From assembly GCA_027452145.1 (NCBI GenBank), contig DAIDHB010000177.1:1-64000 (forward strand): a stretch of DNA of 64,000 bases, in the 5' to 3' direction. Position 1 is the stretch's first letter, and each line of letters opens with the position of its first letter. Of this stretch, positions 54,577 to 64,000 are shown one piece after another. Both the position numbers and the translations under genes were made by a program. Origin of the DNA: Planctomycetales bacterium. Its GTDB lineage: Bacteria > Planctomycetota > Planctomycetia > Isosphaerales > Isosphaeraceae. Below the pieces are notes generated by a model that saw nothing but the letters and a program-made list of their open reading frames with translations, ran no database searches and was not told where the DNA came from.

Positions 54577-54703
54577 GAAGAGGAACCACGAAAAGACACG
54601 AAAATCCACGAAAACGAGGGCACGTCGGCCTGGGTCTCGCTTATCAGATCGTCCAGAGGCCGAACGTTTCGTGCCATTTCGTACTTTTCGTGGTTTCTCT
54701 TCC
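54577..54703. repeat. Inverted repeat of CCACGAAAA type between convergent genes
   Basis: The left arm 54577-54615 (GGAAGAGGAACCACGAAAAG...CACGAAAAC) is a near-perfect inverse complement of 54666-54703. ACGAAAA units recur within each arm. Placed between convergent genes, it may serve as a two-way terminator or be a mobile miniature element; from memory such CACGAAA repeats are common in planctomycetes. Confidence 0.65.
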
Positions 54704-54708
54704 TTCTG

Positions 54709-57060
54709 TCATCGGTGGTCGTCCCCCGGCTCCGGCCAGTTGAGCTGCCTGTGCAAAAACTCGAATGTCCCCCGGCCGTTGATCTCGTGGGGCCCGATGA
54801 AGACCTCCATCCGGCAGCGGTCGCCGATCCTGAGCCGCGCGTCGTACAGGCGGAACACCTTGGCGAACTCGTAGGCCACCGTCTCATCCGGCGCGACGCC
54901 ATCGAAATGCCCGCGCTCGACCATGAACGGCCGCGGCGCGATCAGCGCGGCCATCTCCGCGTAGTTGAACGTGCTGCCCAGGTCGAACTCGAAGATCTCG
55001 TACTCGTTCGTCCAGACGTAGCTATACGGGCTCCGGGTCGACGCATTCTTCCACACCCACTCGTTGAAATCCGCCGAGCAGATCGATAAGCAATAGTTCG
55101 GCACGAGCGGCGGGATGCGCATGGCCGACTTCCCGCCGTAGCTCAGTCCGTAGAACGCGATGCGCGACGGGTCGACGAAGGGCAGCGACTTCAGCCAGTC
55201 GGTGATCTGCTGGTGCTGGGGGACGATGACCGAGAAAAGAGTGCGCTTCAGCGGATTCGCCTTGCGCTGGAGCGTCCGGAACCGGTCCCCGAACAGGTAG
55301 AGATTCTGGGGTGCAAACGTGATAAAACCTCGCTCCGCGAGTCGGACGGCGTAGCGGTGATAGGCGGGATTGCCTCCCTTCGGGTCGGCGACGTCGCTCG
55401 GGCGGCCCTCGAGCCCGTGCTGGCAGACGACCACCGGGCGGCGCTCGCCGTCCTTGATCCCCTTCGGCACGAGCAGGATGCCCATCGCGATGACGTCGGG
55501 GAAGACATCCATGACGATCTCATACCCGGTGAATGCCGGCTCGTCGTAGATCCGCCGCGAGCGCACGTCGGGCGGCAGCGGCTTCAGGTCGAACCGGCCG
55601 ATAACCTCCTCGGCGAAGAATTGGCGGTACGGTTCGATCGTCGCGGCATACGCGGCGGCCGAGCGAGTGTCGAGCTTCTTCATGAACTCGTCGCGCACGA
55701 AAGGGCTTTCCACCAGGAGCTGCTGGCCGTGGCGATCCAGCTCGTGGAGCTGCCGGCGATGGCGCTCGCGGCCCCGCTCCACCAGCGCGGCGACCGCCGT
55801 CGGGTCGGCCGCTTCCGCCTCACCGCCAGGAGGAGCCGCATCCGGCGCTGCAGCCGCGCCCAGACCGCGCAGCAGGCGGCCGAGCGACTCATCCGTTCCG
55901 AAAGGTCCCGTTCCGTCCGGCCCGCTTCGGACCAGCTCGAGCCGGGGCGATGGCGCGAGTCCGGCGACCAGGGCGCGGGCTCGCTCGACCTCCGCGGCGA
56001 CGGTCGAGACGGCCGGGGTGGTCAACCGTCCCGGCGCGCCGCCCATGCCCGGCGGTAGGGCGACTTCCGGCGCCCGGGCGGCCTCGACAATCAACGCGCG
56101 CGGCGCGATGAGCGAGGCAACCTCCGCGTCGCCGAACTGCTCCAGCAGTCCGAAGACGTTCCGATCCACCGGCTGGCGCCAGACGTCATTGCGATCGTCG
56201 AAATAGCCGCTGACACAGGTGGCGGCGATCCTCGGGTCGAGGGCCGATGCGAACAGCGCGATGGCGCCCCCCTCGCCGTAGCCGAACAGCCCCACGCGAA
56301 GATCGCGCCCGGCGGATCGCGCCTCTCGCTCGAGGGCATCCACCAGCGCCAGGACCTTCTGGACCTCGTACCCGATGGGATGGCGGCCCAGCTCAAACGC
56401 CGGGCGATAGACGAACTCGCGATTGGTCAGCCGCGCCCTCCCATTGCGCGGCGCGACGGTGCGATCGATCAGCGTCGGCACGAGCACCCGGCAGCCGTTG
56501 CCGGCCAGCCGCCGCGCGACCTGCGAACCCGGCGGCACGCCCGGCACCAGCCCGGCGAGCTGCTCGGGCGTCTGGTCGGCGTCCGGGATCACGATGACGC
56601 AGGCGTCGCCCGACCCCAGCTCCAGCCCCTCGCCGGTCACGTCGCCGAAGGCCGGCCAGCAGACGGAATGAACATCCTTGATACTCTTTAGAACTTTTCC
56701 GGCGACCTCCCGGGTGCGATCCGTGGGGTCCTCCAGCCGGATGACCCGCGGGGCGTCCGTTCGCGGGTCCCGGACCCCCAGGATGTGTGCCAGCCGTTTC
56801 CGGTTCGGCTCGACGGACGCGGTGTAGGCGCGCGTCGATGACGTGTCGCGCTTCCAGAACCGGCTGCGCTTCGCCGTCGATTCGTCGATCTGCCTGAGGA
56901 GGAACCGGTCCACGCCCGCCACCAGTTCGCTGGCGATGTCGCCCTTCATGGTCAGGGGCTTCGTGCCGGGCAAGGGCGGCCCGTCCTGATCGGCGGCGAA
57001 CGCCGTGGCTCCAGGGCCAATCAGGGCCAGGAGGAGGCCGGTCGCGAGCAGACGGTTCAT
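54709..57060 (-). CDS. Secreted tandem alpha/beta hydrolase, 783 aa
   Basis: Signal peptide (LLATGLLLALIGPGATAFA), then two alpha/beta-hydrolase (dienelactone/acetyl-xylan-esterase-like) domains. The second (about 480-780) has a good nucleophile elbow, FYGLSYGGK, with Ser639, and a HEI near the end (GPHEINGRG) for the catalytic His. The first (about 80-350) has FGYGEGGA where the Ser should be (Gly262), so it is probably inactive. It follows the sugar-binding lipoprotein gene by 56 bp on the same strand, so it may release esters or sugars for uptake. Confidence 0.8.
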   Translation of the reverse strand: MNRLLATGLLLALIGPGATAFAADQDGPPLPGTKPLTMKGDIASELVAGVDRFLLRQIDESTAKRSRFWKRDTSSTRAYTASVEPNRKRLAHILGVRDPRTDAPRVIRLEDPTDRTREVAGKVLKSIKDVHSVCWPAFGDVTGEGLELGSGDACVIVIPDADQTPEQLAGLVPGVPPGSQVARRLAGNGCRVLVPTLIDRTVAPRNGRARLTNREFVYRPAFELGRHPIGYEVQKVLALVDALEREARSAGRDLRVGLFGYGEGGAIALFASALDPRIAATCVSGYFDDRNDVWRQPVDRNVFGLLEQFGDAEVASLIAPRALIVEAARAPEVALPPGMGGAPGRLTTPAVSTVAAEVERARALVAGLAPSPRLELVRSGPDGTGPFGTDESLGRLLRGLGAAAAPDAAPPGGEAEAADPTAVAALVERGRERHRRQLHELDRHGQQLLVESPFVRDEFMKKLDTRSAAAYAATIEPYRQFFAEEVIGRFDLKPLPPDVRSRRIYDEPAFTGYEIVMDVFPDVIAMGILLVPKGIKDGERRPVVVCQHGLEGRPSDVADPKGGNPAYHRYAVRLAERGFITFAPQNLYLFGDRFRTLQRKANPLKRTLFSVIVPQHQQITDWLKSLPFVDPSRIAFYGLSYGGKSAMRIPPLVPNYCLSICSADFNEWVWKNASTRSPYSYVWTNEYEIFEFDLGSTFNYAEMAALIAPRPFMVERGHFDGVAPDETVAYEFAKVFRLYDARLRIGDRCRMEVFIGPHEINGRGTFEFLHRQLNWPEPGDDHR

Positions 57061-57116
57061 GGATCACCTCCGGAATCGGGCGGGATAGCCTGTCGGTTTT
57101 CGCACATTTCCGAACA

Positions 57117-58136
57117 TCACGGTTTCGCCGATTGCGCCGCGGAGCCCAGGGTCTCGGCGGTGACCAGGTCGACCGGCGTGGTCGCGTCGGCCGGAGGCCG
57201 CTTGCCGCGGACCAGGTCGAGCGCCAGCTCGATGCCGTAAACGGCGAGCTGGCCGGCGTGCTGGTCGGCGGTGGCCAGCACCGAGCCGTCCTTGATGGCC
57301 GAGCGGATCGCGGCGATGTTGTCGAAGCCGACGATCAGGACCTCGCCCGTCCGACCGGCCGCCTTCACCGCCGCCAGCGCCCCGAGCGCCATGCTGTCGT
57401 TGCAGCAGAGCAGGGCTCTGATCTCGGGATGCTCGCCGAGCATCGCGGCGGCGATCCGGTTGGCCTGGTCCATCTCCCACTGGGCGGTCTGCGAGTCGGC
57501 GATCACGATGCCCGCGACCTTCATCGACTCCTCAAAGCCCTGGCGGCGCTGCTGGCCATTGAACGCGGTACGTATCCCCTCGAGCAGCCCCACGCGATCG
57601 CCCGTCTTGAGGCGCCCGGCCAGATACTCGCCGACCTTGTGCGCGCCGGCGCGATTGTCCGGGCCCACGAAGGGAACCGAGATCCCCTGGTCGGCCAGCA
57701 CGGCGGCGTCGAGCTTGTTGTCGATGTTCACCACGACGATGCCGGCCTCGTGGGCGCGTTTCAGCGCCGGTACAAGGGCCCGCGAGTCGGCCGGCGCGAT
57801 CACGATCGCCGCGACACCCTGGGCGATCATCTCGTCCACCAGCGCCACCTGGCGGCTGAGATCGCGCTCGTCCTTGATGCCGTTGACGATCAGGTCGTAG
57901 TCGGCGGCGTGCCCGGCCTGGTGTGCCTTCGCCCCGTCGGCCATCGTGGCGAAGAACTCGTTGGCCAGCGACTTCATCACCAGCGCAACCCGCGGCTTGC
58001 CTCCCGCGTTCGGAGCCTTCGGGGATCCGGGCTGGCCCGGCGCGCCGGATTCCTCGGGAGTACCGCCGCAGCCGGCGATTGCCGCTGCGAGCAGCAGGAC
58101 CCGCGATGAGGCGAGGAGCGGTCGAGCGTGATTCAT
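57117..58136 (-). CDS. Sugar-binding lipoprotein of ABC transporter (ribose-type, Peripla_BP_4)
   Basis: The protein has 339 aa. Lipobox IAGC with Cys23 as the lipid site, a Gly/Pro linker, then the type I periplasmic-binding fold: VALVMKSLANEFFATMADGA, AIVIAPADSRALVPALKRAH, VPFVGPDNRAGAHKVGEYLA and the second-lobe ALLCCNDSMALGALAAV. Similar to RbsB-like proteins. Start ATG 58136 overlaps the TGA of the nucleoside hydrolase gene (ATGA). No permease or ATPase gene for it is in the window. It suggests capture of ribose or another pentose. Confidence 0.85.
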   Translation of the reverse strand: MNHARPLLASSRVLLLAAAIAGCGGTPEESGAPGQPGSPKAPNAGGKPRVALVMKSLANEFFATMADGAKAHQAGHAADYDLIVNGIKDERDLSRQVALVDEMIAQGVAAIVIAPADSRALVPALKRAHEAGIVVVNIDNKLDAAVLADQGISVPFVGPDNRAGAHKVGEYLAGRLKTGDRVGLLEGIRTAFNGQQRRQGFEESMKVAGIVIADSQTAQWEMDQANRIAAAMLGEHPEIRALLCCNDSMALGALAAVKAAGRTGEVLIVGFDNIAAIRSAIKDGSVLATADQHAGQLAVYGIELALDLVRGKRPPADATTPVDLVTAETLGSAAQSAKP

Positions 58137-59200
58137 GGCCGGGAGCCCTCCGCACGGCACGGGGGCTGGCTGGAGAGCTGGACGAGTGCCTCGAGCACCC
58201 GCGGTTTCTGCTCGGGCCGGAGGACCAGGTAGCGATGAGACCCGCCCGATCCCGCCGTGAACCGCGTATGGCCGTCTTCCTCGACGGCGACCGTGCCGGC
58301 AGGCGAGAGGTCGAAATATCCCCGATCGGCGAGGACTCCGTAGAGCACGCTGGTGAGGTCCCACGTCGGCCGGTTGTGCGGCGGTGGATTGCGGCGGATG
58401 TAGGCCGCGGCCAGGGGGTGATGCGGCGCATACCGGTAGTCGCGCTCGATGCTCACGGCCGGATAGGGGAGCGCGATGCCGATCTCGAAGCCGCTGTAGA
58501 CCATCGGCGTCGGCCATTTCGAGGCGACGATCCGCGCACTCGGCACGTCGCGGACGACGTTGTATTCGAGATGGCGAGGGTTTCCCTCGATCGGGGTGAA
58601 GGACCCGGCCATCAGCGACAGGAGCTTGACCTTGCGGCGGACCAGCTCGCGCCCGTCGAGCGGCGAATGCGCGTCGGCGGGCGAGTCAAGTAGCCGGGCG
58701 AGGTTGGTGAAAAAACCCACCTGCGCGATCACGACGGACCCATCGGGCTGCGCCGCCAGGGTCTTGCGCAGGATCTCCGTCGCCGATGGTGCCGATCGGC
58801 CCGAGCGCAGGTCGTGCGGGTAGCGATCCTGCCCCGAGGCGTCCTTCTCGTCGACGAGCGACAGGAACGCGCTCTTCTCGACCACGCCCCCCTTGCCGAC
58901 CACGCCGATGGGGATGTCGCCGCGGCCGTAGAAGGTATTGACCGCGTCGACGAACGGTGCGGCCTGATCGTTGTCGGCGCTGACGGTCACGGCCAGCAGG
59001 CGGCAAAGGCCCCGCGACTGGAGCGAGTGGATCATCCCCAGCGCGAGGACGTCGTCGCAGTCGCCGCAGATATCGGTGTCAAAGATCAGTCGGACCGGCT
59101 CGGCGCCGGCGTCGTCGGCCCGCGCCGGCAACGCGTCCGGGCCAAGGGCCAGGGCAAAGGCCGCAGCCGCGGCGGCGATCGGCAGGATTCCCCATTGCAT
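58133..59200 (-). CDS. Secreted nucleoside hydrolase (IUNH family)
   Basis: The protein has 355 aa. Signal peptide (ILPIAAAAAAFALALG ... LPARA), then the calcium-binding motif VRLIFDTDICGDCDDVLAL with Asp41, 43, 49 and 50; the spacing differs from the usual DTDPGxDD by extra Cys residues. The middle and end are diverged (EVEEDGHTRF-like, HNRPTWDLTSVLYG with the family's late Asp). Nucleoside hydrolases split nucleosides into base and ribose. Being extracytoplasmic and coupled to a ribose-type binding protein it fits nucleoside scavenging. The SD is weak before ATG 59200. Confidence 0.85.
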   Translation of the reverse strand: MQWGILPIAAAAAAFALALGPDALPARADDAGAEPVRLIFDTDICGDCDDVLALGMIHSLQSRGLCRLLAVTVSADNDQAAPFVDAVNTFYGRGDIPIGVVGKGGVVEKSAFLSLVDEKDASGQDRYPHDLRSGRSAPSATEILRKTLAAQPDGSVVIAQVGFFTNLARLLDSPADAHSPLDGRELVRRKVKLLSLMAGSFTPIEGNPRHLEYNVVRDVPSARIVASKWPTPMVYSGFEIGIALPYPAVSIERDYRYAPHHPLAAAYIRRNPPPHNRPTWDLTSVLYGVLADRGYFDLSPAGTVAVEEDGHTRFTAGSGGSHRYLVLRPEQKPRVLEALVQLSSQPPCRAEGSRP

Positions 59201-59367
59201 GGCGGGTGATGCCCTCGGTAATCGGTGGGATGGCCGCCCCGGCCCGCGCGGGCGCCCGGGCGAGCGAGTCGCCCGGCGCCGGCGAAGGGCCGCGGATCGA
59301 TCCCAAGCTTACCGAAGTCCGCGCGGCTGGGGGAGAATGCTGCGGCGAAGTGAGGCGGCGGACCCCA

Positions 59368-60585
59368 TCAGAGCGTCATTCCCTGGAACTTCGCGATCCG
59401 TTCGAGGGCACGGGCGGCCTCGGTCGGCGTCTGGTACCGCATCTCCGGGCGCTTGGCCATCATCATCATCACGGCATCCTGGAACGGGTCGGGCACGGAG
59501 AGCTGGAACCTCTTCGGAGGGACCGGGTCGGCCTGGCGGATCTGCGCGATCGTCTCGACCAGGTTCTTGCCCTCGAAGGGGGCCTTCCCGGTCAGCAGGG
59601 CATACAGGGTGGCGCCCAGGCCGTAGATGTCGGCCCGGGTGTCGACCTCGGCATCCGAGCGGGTGCGCTCGGGCGCCATGTAGGCGATGTTGCCGACCAG
59701 TTCGCCGGGCTTGGTGATCTGCCTGGCCTTGATCCCTTCCATCGCCTTGGCCAGCATCATGTCGCCCAGTTTGGCCGCCTTGTCCTTGTTGCGGATGATG
59801 ATGCTCTCCGGTGCGACGTTGCGGTGGATGATGTGCTTCTCGTGGGCCGCCTCGAGCGCCTGCGCGATGTGGACGCCGACGGTCAGCGCGAATCGCCAGT
59901 CGAGCATCTTGAGGGTGCCGAACTTCTCGATCAGGTTTGGCAGCGGCTCGCCTTCGACGAACTCCATGGCGAACCAGCAGGTGGTCCCCTGCTTGCCGGC
60001 GCCGTAAAGCCCGATCAGGTTGGGATGATTCAGCCCGACGACGGTGGTCATGGCGCGGACGAAGCGCTGCACGTCCTTCTCGTCGCTGGTGAAGTCCGAA
60101 TGGAGCACCTTGAAGGCGACGTCCTTGCCGTCCCGGGTGTCGCGCGCCTTGTAGATGGTGCCGGTGCGCCCCTTCCTCAGGGCGGGGCCGAGCTCGTAAT
60201 GCGAAATGGTCTGGCCCGTCAGGACGCCCTCGTCGGGGGTCAGCTCGCGGGCCGGCTTCTGCGCGGCGATGAGCGTCTGGGCGTCGGGGATGCCGGTGGT
60301 ATGCAGCCGCAGTCGGGTCCCGCCGATCTGGAACTCCTCGTCATGCTTGAGCGAGTGCTCCTTGATCTTCTGCCCGTCGACGAACGTGCCGCCGACGCTC
60401 TCGAGGTCGATCAGCGTGAAGTTGATTCCCTGCCAGCGCAGTTCGCAGTGCAGGCGAGAGACCGTGCCGTCGGTGAGGCGGGTGTTGGATTTCTCCCCGC
60501 GGCCGATCACCATGGGGATTCCCTCGATGAGGTCGAAGGTGCGGCCGGCGTCGGGCCCGGACGTCACCCGAAGATAAGCTTGCAT
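59368..60585 (-). CDS. FHA-domain protein with Ser/Thr kinase-like (pseudokinase) domain
   Basis: The protein has 405 aa. FHA domain at 1-95 with the phosphothreonine-binding GRGEKSNTRLTDGTVSRLHC. Kinase fold at about 128-400: ATP-Lys VAFKVL (Lys159) is kept, but the catalytic HRD.K..N reads HRNVAPES (Asn256, Ala258, Ser261), and DFG reads DMM (Asp275 kept). It therefore likely lacks phosphotransfer and serves as a phospho-dependent scaffold. MAPERT and YGLGATLYALLTG are normal. Start ATG 60585 has GGGAG 8 nt upstream. Divergent from the ECF sigma gene, 194 bp apart. Confidence 0.85.
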   Translation of the reverse strand: MQAYLRVTSGPDAGRTFDLIEGIPMVIGRGEKSNTRLTDGTVSRLHCELRWQGINFTLIDLESVGGTFVDGQKIKEHSLKHDEEFQIGGTRLRLHTTGIPDAQTLIAAQKPARELTPDEGVLTGQTISHYELGPALRKGRTGTIYKARDTRDGKDVAFKVLHSDFTSDEKDVQRFVRAMTTVVGLNHPNLIGLYGAGKQGTTCWFAMEFVEGEPLPNLIEKFGTLKMLDWRFALTVGVHIAQALEAAHEKHIIHRNVAPESIIIRNKDKAAKLGDMMLAKAMEGIKARQITKPGELVGNIAYMAPERTRSDAEVDTRADIYGLGATLYALLTGKAPFEGKNLVETIAQIRQADPVPPKRFQLSVPDPFQDAVMMMMAKRPEMRYQTPTEAARALERIAKFQGMTL

Positions 60586-60779
60586 GGAAGGGCTCCCTGT
60601 CGATGAGCGAGACAAGATCTGATGACGCGAAGCGAGCGGGACGGATGTGGCCTCGATCCGATCGGCCCGGCGAGGACCCGGCGTGGTCCGGAGGGCAAAT
60701 CCTTGCCCGGATCGATTCAACTCGAGCGCTAAGGAAGATAAGATCTTCGAAACGGCAATATAACTCCTGGAATTGACCC

Positions 60780-61406
60780 ATGCCAGATGACGACGACGGC
60801 TCGATCACGCGGTGGATCGCCGGGGTGAAGGCTGGCGACCCGGCGGCGGCCCAGCCGCTCTGGGAGCGCTACTTCGCCCGGATGGTGGACCTGGCGCGGG
60901 CGAGGCTGCGCGCCTCGGGCCGGCGGGCGCACGACGCGGCCGGCGACGAGGAGGACGCGGCGCTCAGCGCCTTCGATAGCCTCTGCGCGGGGCTGGCGCG
61001 GGGCCGGTTCCCGCAACTGGCCGACCGCGACGACCTCTGGCGGCTCCTGGTGGTCATCACCACGCGGAAAGTCCACGCGCAGGCCCGCCGTCGGATGAGG
61101 CAGAAGCGCGGAGGCGGCCAGGTCCGCCCGGCCAGCGACCTCGCCGAGCCGGGCTCCGACGACGACATCCTCGCGCGCGCCGTCGGCTCCGAGCCCACCC
61201 CCGAGTTCGCCGTCATGGTCGCCGAAGAATATCGGCGATTGCTCGACCGCCTGGGGGACGACGTGCTCCGTCGCGTGGCGATCCTCCGCATGGAGGGGCA
61301 CACCACCGACGCCATCGCCGAGCGAATGGCCTGCGCTCGCCGCACCATCGCGCGGCAGCTCGCCTTGATCCGTCGAATCCTGACCGACGAGCCAGAGTCG
61401 GACTGA
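60780..61406 (+). CDS. ECF-type RNA polymerase sigma factor, planctomycete type
   Basis: The protein has 208 aa. SITRWIAGVKAGDPAAAQPLW opens region 2, as in the ECF factors abundant in planctomycetes; LWRLLVVITTRKVHAQARR is region 2.4. Region 4: YRRLLDRLGDDVLRRVAILR and the helix-turn-helix HTTDAIAERMACARRTIARQ. No transmembrane anti-sigma gene follows, so kinase-linked control is possible, as is thought for this group; the divergent FHA protein is a candidate partner. Weak SD before ATG 60780. Confidence 0.85.
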   Translation: MPDDDDGSITRWIAGVKAGDPAAAQPLWERYFARMVDLARARLRASGRRAHDAAGDEEDAALSAFDSLCAGLARGRFPQLADRDDLWRLLVVITTRKVHAQARRRMRQKRGGGQVRPASDLAEPGSDDDILARAVGSEPTPEFAVMVAEEYRRLLDRLGDDVLRRVAILRMEGHTTDAIAERMACARRTIARQLALIRRILTDEPESD

Positions 61407-61463
61407 TCGTTGGCGGATGCGGCGGATCGGGCTCGGGCGCAGGATCGATCGGGTAAGACCACC

Positions 61464-62048
61464 ATGGACCAGTTAATCCACTCCGACGAGTTCGAGGTCA
61501 AACGCCCCACGCCGATCGTCGCCATTCCCCGGCGATGGGCGCTATTGCAGTACTTCATCCCGCTCATCCCCGTGGCTCCGCTCACGGTGCTCTTCTGGCT
61601 CGATACCGAGATGGCCCGGCGCCGCCAGGCACCGGGGCTGGACGGTTGGATCGGCTGGATCGCGCCATTCTGGTTGCCGCTCCTCGCGCTGGCTATCGGC
61701 GTCGCGGCCGCGATCTGGATGGGCCGCACGCCGGCCCTCGCGGTGTTCAAGGACGGGATCAAGATCGACAGCCGGCGGATCGCGCCCTGGCGGTCGCCCT
61801 GGGACCCGTGGAGCTACGGGTTCTACGCCTGGAGCGAGGTGAGCTACTGCCGATGGTCGCCCTACCGGCCAGGCGTGCTCTCGGTGCACGTCGGGGCCGC
61901 CGATCAGCACCCGCCCACCGGCCTGTTCGTGCAGTCGCCCGCCTCGATGACCAGGGTGCCGCCGGAGGTCTTCTTTTGCCGCGTGCCCGAAAACCTCCGC
62001 GCCGCGGTCGAATCGGCGATCCGAACGTACGGAAAGTGGGTTGAGTAA
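61464..62048 (+). CDS. Two-helix membrane protein of unknown function, 194 aa
   Basis: Hydrophobic helices at about 30-50 (ALLQYFIPLIPVAPLTVLFW) and 67-88 (WIAPFWLPLLALAIGVAAAI), followed by a soluble domain of strands (LAVFKDGIKIDSRRIAPWR, SWSEVSYCRW-like, VPPEVFFCRVPENLRAAVE). The layout resembles bacterial PH-like membrane proteins. Start: ATG 61464; an in-frame TTG at 61410 is possible. It may be co-transcribed with the ECF gene, 57 bp upstream. Its last 145 bp overlap the minus-strand neighbour. Confidence 0.7.
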   Translation: MDQLIHSDEFEVKRPTPIVAIPRRWALLQYFIPLIPVAPLTVLFWLDTEMARRRQAPGLDGWIGWIAPFWLPLLALAIGVAAAIWMGRTPALAVFKDGIKIDSRRIAPWRSPWDPWSYGFYAWSEVSYCRWSPYRPGVLSVHVGAADQHPPTGLFVQSPASMTRVPPEVFFCRVPENLRAAVESAIRTYGKWVE

Positions 62049-62578
62049 TCGGCGGCTCGGGCCGCTGACTTCCGGGCCGGCGGTACGGCCGGGGCCTGGG
62101 GGCGGTCGGTATGAGGGAGCATCGAGCCGATCGCCAGCTCCAGCAGACCGCGCACCAGGCCGATCACGAGCACCGCCTTGATCGCGTCGAAGAGGGTCAG
62201 CTCGAACGCCCTGGCGAACAGCGCCAGCGACACGACCAGCGCGGCGAGCCAGCCCAGGATCGGGTGCGAGATCGTGGTCGCGACGTCCAGGATGGCGACG
62301 GTCAGCACATAGATCCCGGCCATCTTCGCGACCGCCGGCCCGAGCTCGCCGAAGGTGAGGTCCACCAGCGGCGCGGCGATGAACATGGCGCCGATCGTGA
62401 TGGGCAGGTAGATCAACAGGACCAGCCCCACGGAGAGGAACACGACCGCGGCCCCTTTCGGCCCCGCCGTCGCCAGGCCGTGGATCACCAGGAGGGCCAC
62501 CCCGGCGGCCAGCAGGCCCAGGGGGATCTTCCACTCCCACACCGATGTCGTCTCGATCGTCTCTTCCTCGGTCAACAT
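61904..62578 (-). CDS. Multi-pass membrane protein, 224 aa, 3' end antisense to neighbour
   Basis: Five hydrophobic helices between residues of about 15 and 150 (KIPLGLLAAGVALLVIHGLA, GAAVVFLSVGLVLLIYLPI, YVLTVAILDVATTI, ILGWLAALVVSLALFARAF, AVLVIGLVRGLLELAIGSM). The C-terminal 48 residues (ADYSTHFPYVRIADSTAARR ...) come from the region overlapping the plus-strand gene and may be an accident of read-through coding. Start ATG 62578 has CGGAG 8 nt upstream. Family not recognised (a Yip1-like topology is possible). Confidence 0.7.
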   Translation of the reverse strand: MLTEEETIETTSVWEWKIPLGLLAAGVALLVIHGLATAGPKGAAVVFLSVGLVLLIYLPITIGAMFIAAPLVDLTFGELGPAVAKMAGIYVLTVAILDVATTISHPILGWLAALVVSLALFARAFELTLFDAIKAVLVIGLVRGLLELAIGSMLPHTDRPQAPAVPPARKSAARAADYSTHFPYVRIADSTAARRFSGTRQKKTSGGTLVIEAGDCTNRPVGGC

Positions 62579-62867
62579 GGCTGGTGCTCCGCGTGTCGAC
62601 GGCGGCCCGCTCTCCACGTCGAGGCCGCGCCGGGATGATGGCCGATCGCCGCCGGACTGTGCCACATCGCCGAAATGTGGGGCGGCGCCCCTCCATCACT
62701 CTGGCATCTTCCTGTGCCGGAAGTTCATATTACGGGAGTAGCGCACCGGGACCGACGCGAGCAGGTCCTCCACCGCGGCGGCCATCAACTCGACGGTCCT
62801 CTCGCCGGCAATTCCGTGCTCGATCACGGCGATCGCCGGATCACCCCCTTCGACGGCGGGCGACGCG

Positions 62868-64000
<1,133 letters not shown>

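Overview
The window looks like a chromosomal segment of a planctomycete, most likely of the Isosphaeraceae/Gemmatales type. This is inference from family content, not a database match. Supporting signs are the very high GC content, a secreted beta-helix protein with a 'DALERRELLT' leader motif, a PEP-CTERM protein, an ECF sigma factor and Ser/Thr kinases of the planctomycete style, secreted GH9 and DUF4091 enzymes, and interspersed GC-rich palindromes such as GGGGGC-TGAC-GCCCCC. I recognised no rRNA, tRNA or CRISPR array.

Layout. 1-467 is a hairpin-rich intergenic stretch. 468-10211 is chromosomal: two small unknown proteins, a secreted NHL/beta-propeller protein, a GH9 glycosidase, a large secreted DUF4091 (GH123-like) protein, a retropepsin-like protease, a DUF5009-type membrane acyltransferase and a PEP-CTERM protein. 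10212-11840 is a long intergenic region. 11841-17004 holds a beta-helix surface protein, a sigma-70 factor with an insertion in region 4, an unknown protein and a pentapeptide-repeat protein.

17400-52196 is dominated by a contiguous tailed-phage-like locus (about 34 kb from 17999 up), with every gene on the minus strand. Read in the direction of transcription (from 52 kb down to 18 kb) it runs: an HTH/zinc-binding protein in the small-terminase position; a set of small membrane/coiled-coil proteins with a papain-like peptidase (candidate lysis genes); the large terminase; a hidden 40-residue membrane peptide; portal; scaffold-like protein; major capsid protein; head-tail connector-position genes; a giant 3037-residue tail protein with a probable split glycosidase; tail terminator and tube; tail-chaperone-like small ORFs; a protein in the tape-measure position; and hub and distal-tail genes. 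I found no integrase, repressor, replication or recombination gene, so it could be a defective or domesticated prophage, a gene-transfer-agent-like module, or part of a larger element.

52690-64000 returns to chromosomal content: an ABC exporter; a three-gene set of secreted nucleoside hydrolase, sugar-binding lipoprotein and tandem alpha/beta hydrolase; an FHA-pseudokinase divergent from an ECF sigma factor; two membrane proteins overlapping tail to tail; and the start of a Ser/Thr kinase that runs off the window.

Starts were chosen from Shine-Dalgarno (SD) spacing and ATGA overlaps. Family names come from motif recognition without searches, so the less distinctive phage genes are named by position only.
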